Assembly (NCBI GenBank): GCA_018715165.1
Contig: DVMC01000211.1
Coordinates: 1-46,392 of the forward strand
Source of the DNA: Limiplasma pullistercoris
GTDB lineage: Bacteria > Bacillota > Clostridia > Christensenellales > Aristaeellaceae
DNA length: 46,392 bases
Direction: 5' to 3'
The notes below the pieces were generated by a model. It had not been told where the DNA came from and searched no databases. It worked only from the letters and a program-made list of their open reading frames with translations. Both the position numbers and the translations under genes were made by a program. Of this stretch, positions 7,909-15,276 are shown piece by piece. Position 1 is the stretch's first letter, and every line of letters starts with the position of its first letter.

Positions 7909-7946
7909 GGGAGGGCGTGCCCGATGGGGCCGCCCTCCCCTTTTTT
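7909..7946 (+). terminator. intrinsic terminator after the metallophosphoesterase gene
   Basis: GGGAGGGCG (7909-7917) pairs with CGCCCTCCC (7931-7939), followed directly by a C and TTTTTT. It ends the rph/rdgB-phosphodiesterase operon. Confidence 0.93.
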
Positions 7947-8000
7947 CGCCTCGGATACGCAGGGGCTTTCCGGCTCCTGGAAAAAATTTTTCCGCCCCTA

Positions 8001-8029
8001 TTGACACGCGTTCAGGTTCGTGCTATCCT
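8001..8029 (+). promoter_or_regulatory. promoter of the isc operon
   Basis: TTGACA at 8001-8006 and TATCCT at 8024-8029 have a 17-base spacer. Transcription would start near 8036, inside the first inverted repeat described next. Confidence 0.85.
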
Positions 8030-8034
8030 TCCAG

Positions 8035-8067
8035 TCGGAAATCCGATTAAAAAAGTCGGGATTCCGA
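8035..8067 (+). promoter_or_regulatory. two inverted-repeat operators for IscR/Rrf2
   Basis: Two copies of a TCGG-A/G-A-A/T-T-CCGA element occur: TCGGAAATCCGA (8035-8046) and TCGGGATTCCGA (8056-8067). They are 21 bases apart centre to centre, two helical turns on the same face. They overlap the start site and the early leader, the expected place for autorepression by the Rrf2-family protein encoded next. No experimental site is known to me for this organism. Confidence 0.7.
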
Positions 8068-8079
8068 AAGGAGCGCGGA

Positions 8080-8508
8080 ATGAAGCTATCCACCCGGGGC
8101 AAATACGGCCTGTACGCCATGTACTACCTGGCTGCCCACGCGGGCGAGGGGCCGCTCCCGCTACAGAGCATCTCCACCATGGGCGGCGTGCCCAAGCAAT
8201 ATTTGGAGCAGCTTCTGGGCAACCTTCGGCGTGCGGGGCTGGTGAGCACCGTGCGCGGGGCGCAGGGGGGCTACCAGATCGCTGCCGCGCCGGAAACCGT
8301 GAGCCTGCGCGATATTATCGACGCGGTGGAGGGCCCCATTGAGCTTAGCGAGTGCGCCTCGACCGACAACGCCTGCCTTAGGTCCGGCACCTGTCCGGTG
8401 CGGTGGGTCTGGCAGCGCGTAACCGACAGCATCAACACGGAGCTGGAAAAGATCAAACTCAGCGATATGCTCACCCAGGCATGCGAAAGCGAGGAAGAAC
8501 AGCCATGA
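8080..8508 (+). CDS. iscR: Rrf2/IscR-family iron-sulphur-sensing repressor
   Basis: The 142-residue protein has an N-terminal winged helix-turn-helix (MKLSTRGKYGLYAMYYLA through YLEQLLGNLRRAGLV) with the Rrf2 wing VRGAQGGY. Three Cys residues, C92, C99 and C105, are spaced close to the IscR cluster-binding pattern. IscR-type proteins repress the isc operon when loaded with an Fe-S cluster. The ATG follows GAAAGGAGCGCGGA; the upstream extension overlaps the promoter and is rejected. The stop overlaps iscS (ATGA). CymR, a Cys-lacking relative, is less likely because of the three Cys and the iscSU neighbours. Confidence 0.9.
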   Translation: MKLSTRGKYGLYAMYYLAAHAGEGPLPLQSISTMGGVPKQYLEQLLGNLRRAGLVSTVRGAQGGYQIAAAPETVSLRDIIDAVEGPIELSECASTDNACLRSGTCPVRWVWQRVTDSINTELEKIKLSDMLTQACESEEEQP

Positions 8509-9686
8509 CCGATCACATCATCTATATGGACAACGCGGCAACCACCGCCACCCGTCCCGAAGTGCTGGAAGCCATGCTTCCCTACTTCACCCAGCATTAC
8601 GGCAACCCCAGCTCCATCCACAGCGTGGGCCGCGACGCGCGGCGCGCGGTGGAGAAGGCCCGCCAGCAGGTGGCGGCGGCGCTGGGCGCGCAGCCCCGTG
8701 AAATCTATTTTACCGCCGGCGGCAGCGAAAGCGACAACTGGGCCATCCGCTGCGCCTCCAAGGCGCTGGCCGCCAAGGGCAAGCACATCATCACCAGCCA
8801 GATTGAGCACCACGCCGTGCTGCACACCTGCCAGTACCTGGAGAAGCAGGGCTATGAGGTCACCTACCTGCCGGTGGATGAAAACGGTCTGGTGAGCGTA
8901 GAGGATGTGAAAAAGGCCATCCGTCCGGACACGGTGCTCATCACCATCATGGCCGCCAACAACGAGATCGGCACCATCGAGCCCATCCGCGAGATCGGCA
9001 AGGTCGCCCATGAGGCGGGCGTTCTGTTCCACACCGACGCGGTGCAGGCCGTGGGCGCCGTGCCCATCGACGTCAACGACTGGAACGTGGACATGCTCAG
9101 CCTCTCCGGCCACAAGTTCCACGCGCCCAAGGGCATCGGCGCGCTCTACATCCGCAAGGGTGTGAAGATCTCCAACCTGATCTTCGGCGGCGCGCAGGAG
9201 CGCGGCCTGCGTGCGGGCACGGAAAACCTGCCCGGCATCGTTGGCCTGGGGGCGGCCATCGAGCTGGCCGTCGCCGAGCTGCCCGAATACACCCAGCGCC
9301 TCACCGCGCTGCGCGACCGGCTGATCGACGGCATTCTCAAAAACATCCCCGACGTGCGCCTCAACGGCCACCGCACGCAGCGCCTGCCCGGCAACGTCAA
9401 CGTCTCCGTGCGCTACGTGGAGGGCGAGGCCCTGCTCATGCGCCTGGACCTGGCCGGCGTGGAAGCGTCCAGCGGCTCGGCCTGCACCAGCGGCAGCCTC
9501 GATCCCTCGCATGTGCTGCTGGCCATCGGCCTTCCGCATGAGATCGCCCACGGCAGCCTTCGCCTGTCCCTGGGCAGCGACACCACCGAGGCTGACGTCG
9601 ATTACGTGATTGAAAAGTTGCCTGGCATCGTCAAGGATCTGCGCGAGATGAGCGCCCTGTCCGCTCAAAACAGCTTCCAGCCCTGA
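8505..9686 (+). CDS. iscS: cysteine desulfurase IscS/NifS
   Basis: This PLP enzyme takes sulphur from cysteine, forms a persulfide and delivers it to IscU. The 393-residue protein begins MTDHIIYMDNAATT. It has the PLP lysine in SLSGHKFHAPKG (K204), the His of EHHAV and the persulfide Cys in ASSGSACTSGS (C327). The ATG overlaps the iscR stop, and a longer upstream frame is excluded because it reads through iscR. It sits between iscR and iscU in the standard order. Confidence 0.97.
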   Translation: MTDHIIYMDNAATTATRPEVLEAMLPYFTQHYGNPSSIHSVGRDARRAVEKARQQVAAALGAQPREIYFTAGGSESDNWAIRCASKALAAKGKHIITSQIEHHAVLHTCQYLEKQGYEVTYLPVDENGLVSVEDVKKAIRPDTVLITIMAANNEIGTIEPIREIGKVAHEAGVLFHTDAVQAVGAVPIDVNDWNVDMLSLSGHKFHAPKGIGALYIRKGVKISNLIFGGAQERGLRAGTENLPGIVGLGAAIELAVAELPEYTQRLTALRDRLIDGILKNIPDVRLNGHRTQRLPGNVNVSVRYVEGEALLMRLDLAGVEASSGSACTSGSLDPSHVLLAIGLPHEIAHGSLRLSLGSDTTEADVDYVIEKLPGIVKDLREMSALSAQNSFQP

Positions 9687-9743
9687 CGCGCGGGCAAAGG
9701 CCCGGATTTGAAGAACTGCCATTGTTTTGAAGGAGGAACTGCC

Positions 9744-10118
9744 ATGTATAGCGAAAAAGTGATGGAGCATTTCGAGCATCCCCGCAACGTGGGCGAAATC
9801 CCCGACGCCTCCGGCACCGGCACCGTGGGCAACGCCAAGTGCGGCGACATCATGAAGATGGATATCAAGGTGGAGAACGACATCATCACCGACGTCAAGT
9901 TCAAGACCTTCGGCTGCTGCGCGGCCATCGCCACCAGCAGCATGGCTACCGAGATGGTCAAGGGCAAGAGCATCGACGAGGCGCTCCAGCTGACCAACAA
10001 GGCCGTGGCCGAGGCGCTCGACGGGCTGCCCCCGGTCAAGATGCACTGCTCGCTTCTGGCGGAGCAGGCCATTCACGCCGCGGTGGAGGATTATCAGAAA
10101 AAGCACCCCAAGGAATGA
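9744..10118 (+). CDS. iscU: iron-sulphur cluster scaffold IscU
   Basis: IscU builds 2Fe-2S and 4Fe-4S clusters from IscS sulphur. The 124-residue protein has the three ligand Cys in their usual contexts: NAKCGD (C33, with D35), FGCCAAIA (C58/C59) and VKMHCS (C102). This is the classic NifU-N/IscU form and not SufU, which has an insertion and a zinc site. AAGGAGGAACTGCC precedes the ATG at 9744; the frame opening at 9708 has no site. No iscA, hscAB or fdx follows. The next gene is hflX, 24 bases on. Confidence 0.96.
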   Translation: MYSEKVMEHFEHPRNVGEIPDASGTGTVGNAKCGDIMKMDIKVENDIITDVKFKTFGCCAAIATSSMATEMVKGKSIDEALQLTNKAVAEALDGLPPVKMHCSLLAEQAIHAAVEDYQKKHPKE

Positions 10119-10142
10119 TCCGGGGCGCCGAAAGGACGGCCT

Positions 10143-11915
10143 ATGCCAGAGATTCATGGCAACACCGAGGGAATCCGAAAAACCGTGCTGGACGAGCTGG
10201 CCATGCTCTATGACGTGCAGCTCGAACCCGGCCAATTTATGCCGCAGGACTTGCTTCAAAGTCTCTGCGGCTATTCTGCGTCCATGAACCGCGAAATCGC
10301 GGTATACATCACCCGCTACGGGGAGATCGCGGATGTATTCATTGGCCGGGCCGACAGCATCGACCTGCCCGACCTGCGCCTGCGACGCGGCGAGCGGCGG
10401 CTGAGCATGGTGCGCTGCGTGCACACGCATCCCCGCGCCACGGGCGAGTTGAGCGACGTGGACGTAAGCGCGCTTTTGAGCATGCGCTTTGACGCCATGT
10501 GCGCCGTGGGTGTGAGCGAGGACGGCAGGCCCACGAGCGTACAGTGCGCCTTTCTGGATGCGGAAAGCGAGGGGCATGTGCGCCGCACGGAGCTCATCAG
10601 CGCCCGCCGCCTGCCGCAGGAGGAGTGGCTTGCGGAAATCGAGCGCACGGACGCGGCGTACCGTGCCGCCAATCCCGCCACGCGGACGGGACGGGAGCGC
10701 GCCGTGCTGGTGGGCATCGAAAGCGAGGAATCGCTGGACGAACTGGAGGAGCTGGCCAAAACGGCGGGCGCGGAAACGGTGCTGCGCGTTTTGCAGAAGC
10801 GTCCCAAGCCCGATCCGGTTTACTGCGTGGGTAAAGGCAAGGCGGAGGAGTTGAGCCTGCGCTGCCAGGCTGCGCAGGCGGATCTGGTCATCTTCGACGA
10901 GGAGCTCTCCGGCGTGATGCAGAAAAACCTCGAAGAGACCCTGCGCCTGAAGGTAGTGGACCGCACGGCGCTGATTCTGGACATCTTCGCCGCGCGCGCC
11001 AGCACCCGCGAGGGCAAATTGCAGGTGGAGATGGCCCAGCTCAGGTATCGCAGCCAGCGGCTGCTGGGCCAGGGCCTGGTGCTCAGCCGGCTGGCGGGCG
11101 GCATCGGCACGCGCGGCCCGGGCGAAAGCAAGCTGGAAGTCAACCGCCGCCGAATCCGCGAGCGCCTGACCGATCTGGAGCGCGAGCTGGAACAGATTGA
11201 GCGCCAGCGCGGCCTGCGCCGCCAGAGCCGGGAAAAGAACGGCGTGCCCATCGTGGCGCTGGTAGGCTACACCAATGCGGGCAAGTCCACGCTTTTCAAC
11301 CGCCTCACCGGCGCGGACGTGTACGTGGAAAATCAGCTGTTTGCCACGCTGGACAGCGTGAGTCGCCCCATCGAACTGCCCCACGGCGGCAAGGCGCTGC
11401 TGGTGGACACGGTGGGCTTTATCCGCAAGCTGCCCCACGAACTGGTCAAGGCCTTCCGCGCCACCCTCGAAGAAGCCCGCCTGGCCGACGTGCTGGTGCT
11501 GGTGCTGGACGGCGCCGACGCGCAGATGGAAGGCCGCCGCCGCACCGTGGAGGAGGTGCTCGACAGCCTGGGCGCCACCGAAGCCCCTCGCGTCGAGGCC
11601 GTCAACAAGTGCGACCTCATCGCCCCGGAGGCGCAGTCCCTCCCCGGCGCGCTCTATATCAGCGCATCCACAGGGGAGAACGTGGAGAAGCTGCTCCTGC
11701 GCGTGGAGAGCGAGCTGGAGGCGGGCGCGCAGGAGGTACGCCTGCTGATTCCCTTCAGCCGTTACGCCCTGGTCAGCCGCCTGCATGCCATGGGCGGCGT
11801 GCTGGAACAGCGCCACAGCGAGGAGGGAGTGGAAATCCGCATGCGCATCACGCCCCAAAATGTAAAATTTGCCTGCCGGGAAGGGGCAAAGGTGCTGGGC
11901 GGCGAAAAGATGTAG
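10143..11915 (+). CDS. hflX: HflX-type ribosome-associated GTPase with N-terminal JAMM-like domain
   Basis: HflX splits stalled or hibernating ribosomes. Residues about 185-590 carry the standard HflX parts: the N-terminal GTP-binding-domain helper region, the linker motif GGIGTRGPGESKLEVNRR, then the G domain with G1 GYTNAGKST (375-383), G3 DTVGF, G4 NKCD and G5 SASTG. At 590 residues it is much longer than the roughly 430-residue E. coli protein. The extra first 180 residues contain E51, then H94-T-H96, S104 and D107, which fits the JAMM/MPN+ metalloprotease pattern E...HxHx7SxxD and resembles RadC. Long HflX forms occur in Clostridia. Peptidase activity is inferred only. Confidence 0.9.
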   Translation: MPEIHGNTEGIRKTVLDELAMLYDVQLEPGQFMPQDLLQSLCGYSASMNREIAVYITRYGEIADVFIGRADSIDLPDLRLRRGERRLSMVRCVHTHPRATGELSDVDVSALLSMRFDAMCAVGVSEDGRPTSVQCAFLDAESEGHVRRTELISARRLPQEEWLAEIERTDAAYRAANPATRTGRERAVLVGIESEESLDELEELAKTAGAETVLRVLQKRPKPDPVYCVGKGKAEELSLRCQAAQADLVIFDEELSGVMQKNLEETLRLKVVDRTALILDIFAARASTREGKLQVEMAQLRYRSQRLLGQGLVLSRLAGGIGTRGPGESKLEVNRRRIRERLTDLERELEQIERQRGLRRQSREKNGVPIVALVGYTNAGKSTLFNRLTGADVYVENQLFATLDSVSRPIELPHGGKALLVDTVGFIRKLPHELVKAFRATLEEARLADVLVLVLDGADAQMEGRRRTVEEVLDSLGATEAPRVEAVNKCDLIAPEAQSLPGALYISASTGENVEKLLLRVESELEAGAQEVRLLIPFSRYALVSRLHAMGGVLEQRHSEEGVEIRMRITPQNVKFACREGAKVLGGEKM

Positions 11916-11944
11916 TTGCGTAAATGTTACGGAAATGATACAAT
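11916..11944 (+). promoter_or_regulatory. promoter of the first VanY-like gene
   Basis: TTGCGT at 11916-11921 and TACAAT at 11939-11944 are 17 bases apart, starting right at the hflX stop codon. The leader to the proposed TTG start at 11968 is only about 17 bases. Confidence 0.7.
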
Positions 11945-11967
11945 GAAGTGAAAGGTCGTGATGGGGC

Positions 11968-12645
11968 TTGCTGCTGGGAAAGGTGCTGTCCATCGTCGCT
12001 GCGTCCGCCGCCCTGCTGGACGGGAGTATGAAAGCGGCGATGCCGGATAAAAATATGGAAGGAACCATGTTCCTCATCAACCGTCAGCATGCGGTGAGCG
12101 AGTTTTTCGTGCCCGAGACGCTGCGCAAGGTGGAGGCCACCGGCATGTCCCAGTCCATGCGCGACGACGCGGCCACGGCGCTGGAGGAGATGTTTGCCGC
12201 GGCCAAGGAGGAGGGTGTAACGCTCTCCACCGTATCCGGCTACCGCAGCTATTCCAAGCAGTCCACCATCTATGCGCGCAAGAAGGCCAGCCAGGGCGAG
12301 GAGGCGGCGGACCGCGTGTCCGCGCGCCCCGGCACCAGCGAGCACCAGCTCGGTCTGGCGATGGATATTTCCAAAAAGAACAGCTCCCAGCTCAACACCT
12401 CCTTTGCCGAAACCGAGGAGGGTCAGTGGGTGGCCGCCAACGCGCACCGCTTCGGCTTTATCGTGCGCTACCTCAAGGAGTATGAGGACGTGACCGGCTA
12501 CATGTACGAGCCCTGGCACGTTCGCTATGTGGGCAAAGAGCAGGCCCGGGCCATCTATGAATCCGGCGTTCCCATGGAAACCTACATGACCGGCTACAAG
12601 CTGGGCGTGTATGATTTTTTGATCCATCAAGCTACGAATGAATGA
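11968..12645 (+). CDS. VanY-type D-alanyl-D-alanine carboxypeptidase (paralog 1)
   Basis: This 225-residue zinc D,D-carboxypeptidase would trim the terminal D-Ala of peptidoglycan stems. All VanY motifs are intact: SGYRSYSKQ, SEHQLGLAMD (H126, D133) and EPWHVRYVG (E181, H184). The N-terminus is uncertain. A TTG at 11968 gives a short hydrophobic stretch that could be a signal or anchor (LLGKVLSIVAASAALL), but its ribosome binding site is poor. An ATG at 12067 preceded by GGAAGGAA would give a protein without an export signal, and an ATG at 11961 is out of frame. The next gene is a paralog nine bases downstream. Confidence 0.85.
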   Translation: MLLGKVLSIVAASAALLDGSMKAAMPDKNMEGTMFLINRQHAVSEFFVPETLRKVEATGMSQSMRDDAATALEEMFAAAKEEGVTLSTVSGYRSYSKQSTIYARKKASQGEEAADRVSARPGTSEHQLGLAMDISKKNSSQLNTSFAETEEGQWVAANAHRFGFIVRYLKEYEDVTGYMYEPWHVRYVGKEQARAIYESGVPMETYMTGYKLGVYDFLIHQATNE

Positions 12646-12654
12646 GGTGCTCGC

Positions 12655-13551
12655 ATGAACAAGCTGGTGTGCGGTATTCTGACGGTCATCCTGTGCCTGT
12701 CTGCTGTCGGGGCGCTCGCGCAGGAAAGCGATCTGCCCGAGGTGCGCTGGACCTATCCCGTATCGCTGACGGAGATCCAGTCCAAGTATGCGATGCTGGT
12801 CAACGCCGACAACATGCTGGAGAAGGATTTTGAGCCCGATCCGCTGGTGAAGGTGACCGGGGTGAAGCGGGCCACGTCCGCCGCCGTGTATCTCGAGGAA
12901 ACGGCGGCCAAGGCGCTGACGGAAATGTTCAACGCTGCCGCGGCCGTGACGGAATACGTCTACATCAATGAAAACGGCAAGGAAAAGACCGCCACCTATG
13001 ACGAGGAGACCGGCATGGTGCTCTATCTCAAGAGCGGCTATCGCAGCTATGGCACTCAGTCCACCACCTATGCCAACTACCTGGCGCGCAACAACAACGT
13101 CGATGACGGCTATGTGGCAAAGCCCGGCTCCAGCGAGCACCAGACCGGGATCTGCGCCGACATCCTCAACGCCGACTACGCCGGCCGCCCCACCATGACG
13201 CAGGATTTCAAATGGACACCCGAAGCCCAGTGGATGAAGGAAAACTGCGATACCTTCGGCTTTATCCTGCGCTTTCTGGAGGATAAGGAGGACGTGACCG
13301 GCATCAAGTTTGAGCCGTGGCACTTCCGCTATGTGGGCAAGGAGATCGCTTCCTACATCATGGCCAACGGCATGACGCTGGAGGAGTTCACCGAGGAGGC
13401 CCAGGAGGCCGTGGCCGAGTTTGAAAGCCGCGGCGGCGATGTGGAGGAGCAGCTGGCCTACGAGTACTCCCGCCTGAACGCGCCGCCCGAAAGCTATGTG
13501 CTCGACGAGCTGGGTGAGGACGGCGACGCGGAGGTTTCCCTCGTGTTTTGA
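12655..13551 (+). CDS. VanY-type D-alanyl-D-alanine carboxypeptidase (paralog 2), secreted
   Basis: The 298-residue protein has a clear signal peptide (NKLVCGILTVILCLSAVGALA, cleavage after A22). The VanY catalytic elements are complete: SGYRSYGTQ, SEHQTGICAD (H162, D169) and EPWHFRYVG (E220, H223). An insertion around residues 97-120 (YVYINENGKEK region) is absent from paralog 1, and the C-terminal 60 residues form an acidic tail. Expected role: D,D-carboxypeptidase acting on wall peptides outside the cell. GAGGTG precedes the ATG. It is co-transcribed with paralog 1 and followed by the parA promoter. Confidence 0.9.
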   Translation: MNKLVCGILTVILCLSAVGALAQESDLPEVRWTYPVSLTEIQSKYAMLVNADNMLEKDFEPDPLVKVTGVKRATSAAVYLEETAAKALTEMFNAAAAVTEYVYINENGKEKTATYDEETGMVLYLKSGYRSYGTQSTTYANYLARNNNVDDGYVAKPGSSEHQTGICADILNADYAGRPTMTQDFKWTPEAQWMKENCDTFGFILRFLEDKEDVTGIKFEPWHFRYVGKEIASYIMANGMTLEEFTEEAQEAVAEFESRGGDVEEQLAYEYSRLNAPPESYVLDELGEDGDAEVSLVF

Positions 13552-13560
13552 GGGGACAGC

Positions 13561-13589
13561 TTTACTTTTTTCGTGCAACAGGGTACAAT
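13561..13589 (+). promoter_or_regulatory. promoter of parA-parB
   Basis: TTTACT at 13561-13566 and TACAAT at 13584-13589 have a 17-base spacer, beginning 10 bases after the preceding stop codon. Confidence 0.75.
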
Positions 13590-13635
13590 GGTCCCTGGCG
13601 CAAAGGCGTACGAATGGATATGAACGAGGGCTGAT

Positions 13636-14394
13636 ATGGGCAAGACGATCGCCATCACCAATCAGAAGGGCGGCGTGGGCAAAACCACGACCGCAATTAA
13701 CCTGGCAGCCTGTCTGGCCGAAGCGGGCAAGTGCGTGCTGCTGGTAGACCTGGACCCCCAGGGCAACACCACCAGCGGCATTGGCGGCAGCGCCGGCGCC
13801 CATTCGGTCTATGAAGCGCTGATGGGACGCACGCCGCTTTCCGCCTGCCTGCAAAGCACCTGCGTAAAGGGCTTGAGCCTGATCCCCGCGGATATCCGTC
13901 TGGCGGGCGCGGAGCTGGAGCTGGTGGAGCTGGAGCGGCGCGAATACCGCCTGAAACATCTGCTCAAGACCATCGAGGGGGACTTTGACTTCCTCTTTGT
14001 GGACTGTCCGCCCTCGCTGGGGCTGCTCACGGTCAACGCCCTCACGGCGGCCCAGCGCGTGCTCATCCCCATCCAGTGCGAATACTATGCGCTGGAGGGC
14101 GTATCCAGCCTGATGAACACCGTCAACCGCGTCAAGCATGCCTTCAACCCCGGTCTGGATATCGAGGGGGTGCTGCTGACCATGCTGGACGCGCGCACCA
14201 ACTTGGGCATCCAGGTGGTGGATTCGGTCAAGAAGCATTTCAAAAGCCGCGTGTTCGCCACGGCGATCCCGCGCAATGTGCGCCTGGGCGAAGCGCCCAG
14301 CCACGGCCTGCCTATCCATCTGTACGACCCCCGCAGCCTGGGGGCGGACAGCTACCGCAGGCTGGCGCAGGAGTTTTTGCAGCGCAACAGATAG
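13636..14394 (+). CDS. parA: chromosome-partitioning ATPase ParA (Soj)
   Basis: The 252-residue protein is a Soj-type ParA with the deviant Walker A box KGGVGKTT (residues 11-18), the DLDPQGN motif and FLFVDCPPSLG. It lacks the N-terminal helix-turn-helix of plasmid ParA, so it is the chromosomal form. It works with ParB to move and separate origins and, in spore formers, to regulate DnaA and sporulation. It is followed 13 bases later by parB. The usual origin neighbours (rsmG, mnmG, rnpA) are absent here; instead VanY-like genes lie on both sides. Confidence 0.96.
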   Translation: MGKTIAITNQKGGVGKTTTAINLAACLAEAGKCVLLVDLDPQGNTTSGIGGSAGAHSVYEALMGRTPLSACLQSTCVKGLSLIPADIRLAGAELELVELERREYRLKHLLKTIEGDFDFLFVDCPPSLGLLTVNALTAAQRVLIPIQCEYYALEGVSSLMNTVNRVKHAFNPGLDIEGVLLTMLDARTNLGIQVVDSVKKHFKSRVFATAIPRNVRLGEAPSHGLPIHLYDPRSLGADSYRRLAQEFLQRNR

Positions 14395-14407
14395 GAGTCG
14401 GTAAGAG

Positions 14408-15253
14408 ATGAAACGCGGCGGACTCGGCAGGGGCTTGGACGTGCTTTTGCCACAGAGCGGCGAATTGCTGGAAACGGTGGTGCGCGATATCTCCATCGAC
14501 GAGATCGACCCCAACGCCTCCCAGCCCAGACGGGATTTTGACAAGGAAGCGCTGGAGCAACTGGCCGACAGCATCCGCGAGGCGGGCGTGCTTTCGCCCA
14601 TCCTGGTGGTGGAAAACGGTATGCGCTACCGCATCGTCGCGGGCGAGCGCCGTTACCGCGCCGCGCGTCTGGCGGGGCTGGAGACGGTGCCCTGTATCGT
14701 GCGCAGCATGACCAACGAGCAGCAGATGGAGGCCGCGCTGATCGAAAACCTGCAGCGTCAGGACCTCAACCCCATCGAGGAGGCCGCCGCCATCCGCAGC
14801 CTCATGCAGGAATGCGGTTATACGCAGGAGCAGGCCGCGCGCAAGCTGGGCAAGAGCCGTCCGGCCATCGCCAACGCGCTGCGGCTTTTGAATCTCCCCA
14901 AGGCCGTGACCGATCTGGTGGTTACGGGCGACCTGTCCGCCGGGCACGCGCGCGTGCTGGCCGGGCTGGACAGTGAGACGCGCCAGCTGGAGCTGGCGCA
15001 CCAGTGCGTGCTGCATGGATACAGCGTGCGAAAGCTCGAGGAGATGGCCAAGGCCCGTCCTGCCGCGCGCCAGACGGCCCCCAAACGGGAGGCAGGCCCC
15101 GAACTGCTGGCGCTGCAAAACGCCATGCGCGAGGCCCTGGGCCTCAAGACCACGCTCTCCGGCACGGAGACGCGGGGAAAAATCACGCTTTCCTATAATA
15201 GCGCACAGGAGCTGGAACACCTCTACGAGGTGATCGGACGTTTGCTGGGTTAA
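14408..15253 (+). CDS. parB: chromosome-partitioning protein ParB (Spo0J)
   Basis: The 281-residue ParB begins KRGGLGRGLDVLLP, the segment that stimulates ParA ATPase. It then has the N-terminal CTP-binding/clamp domain with the GERRYRAARLAG arginine patch and the ENLQRQDLNPIEEA motif, the helix-turn-helix (EQAARKLGKSRPAIANALRLL) and a C-terminal dimerisation domain. It loads at parS sites and recruits SMC. I saw no recognisable parS 16-mer in this window. The gene is followed 23 bases later by the third VanY-like gene, likely in one transcript. Confidence 0.97.
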   Translation: MKRGGLGRGLDVLLPQSGELLETVVRDISIDEIDPNASQPRRDFDKEALEQLADSIREAGVLSPILVVENGMRYRIVAGERRYRAARLAGLETVPCIVRSMTNEQQMEAALIENLQRQDLNPIEEAAAIRSLMQECGYTQEQAARKLGKSRPAIANALRLLNLPKAVTDLVVTGDLSAGHARVLAGLDSETRQLELAHQCVLHGYSVRKLEEMAKARPAARQTAPKREAGPELLALQNAMREALGLKTTLSGTETRGKITLSYNSAQELEHLYEVIGRLLG

Positions 15254-15276
15254 GCCCGGAAAGGTGGTATCGCCGT

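Noticed and set aside
8080..8508. Assignment of the Rrf2 protein as CymR, the cysteine-metabolism repressor
   Set aside because: It has three Cys residues in an IscR-like arrangement and is followed directly by iscS-iscU.
11961..12030. ATG at 11961 as the start of the first VanY gene
   Set aside because: It is in a different frame from the VanY domain. Using it would require a frameshift for which there is no sequence evidence.
8271..12080. Minus-strand open frame of 1,269 codons, and similar long antisense frames at 11848-14601, 21859-23880 and 43508-46126
   Set aside because: They lie opposite well-identified genes (isc, hflX, VanY, parAB, recG, sbcC). They have no ribosome binding site and show His/Gln/Ala/Arg-rich compositions typical of antisense frames in GC-rich DNA.
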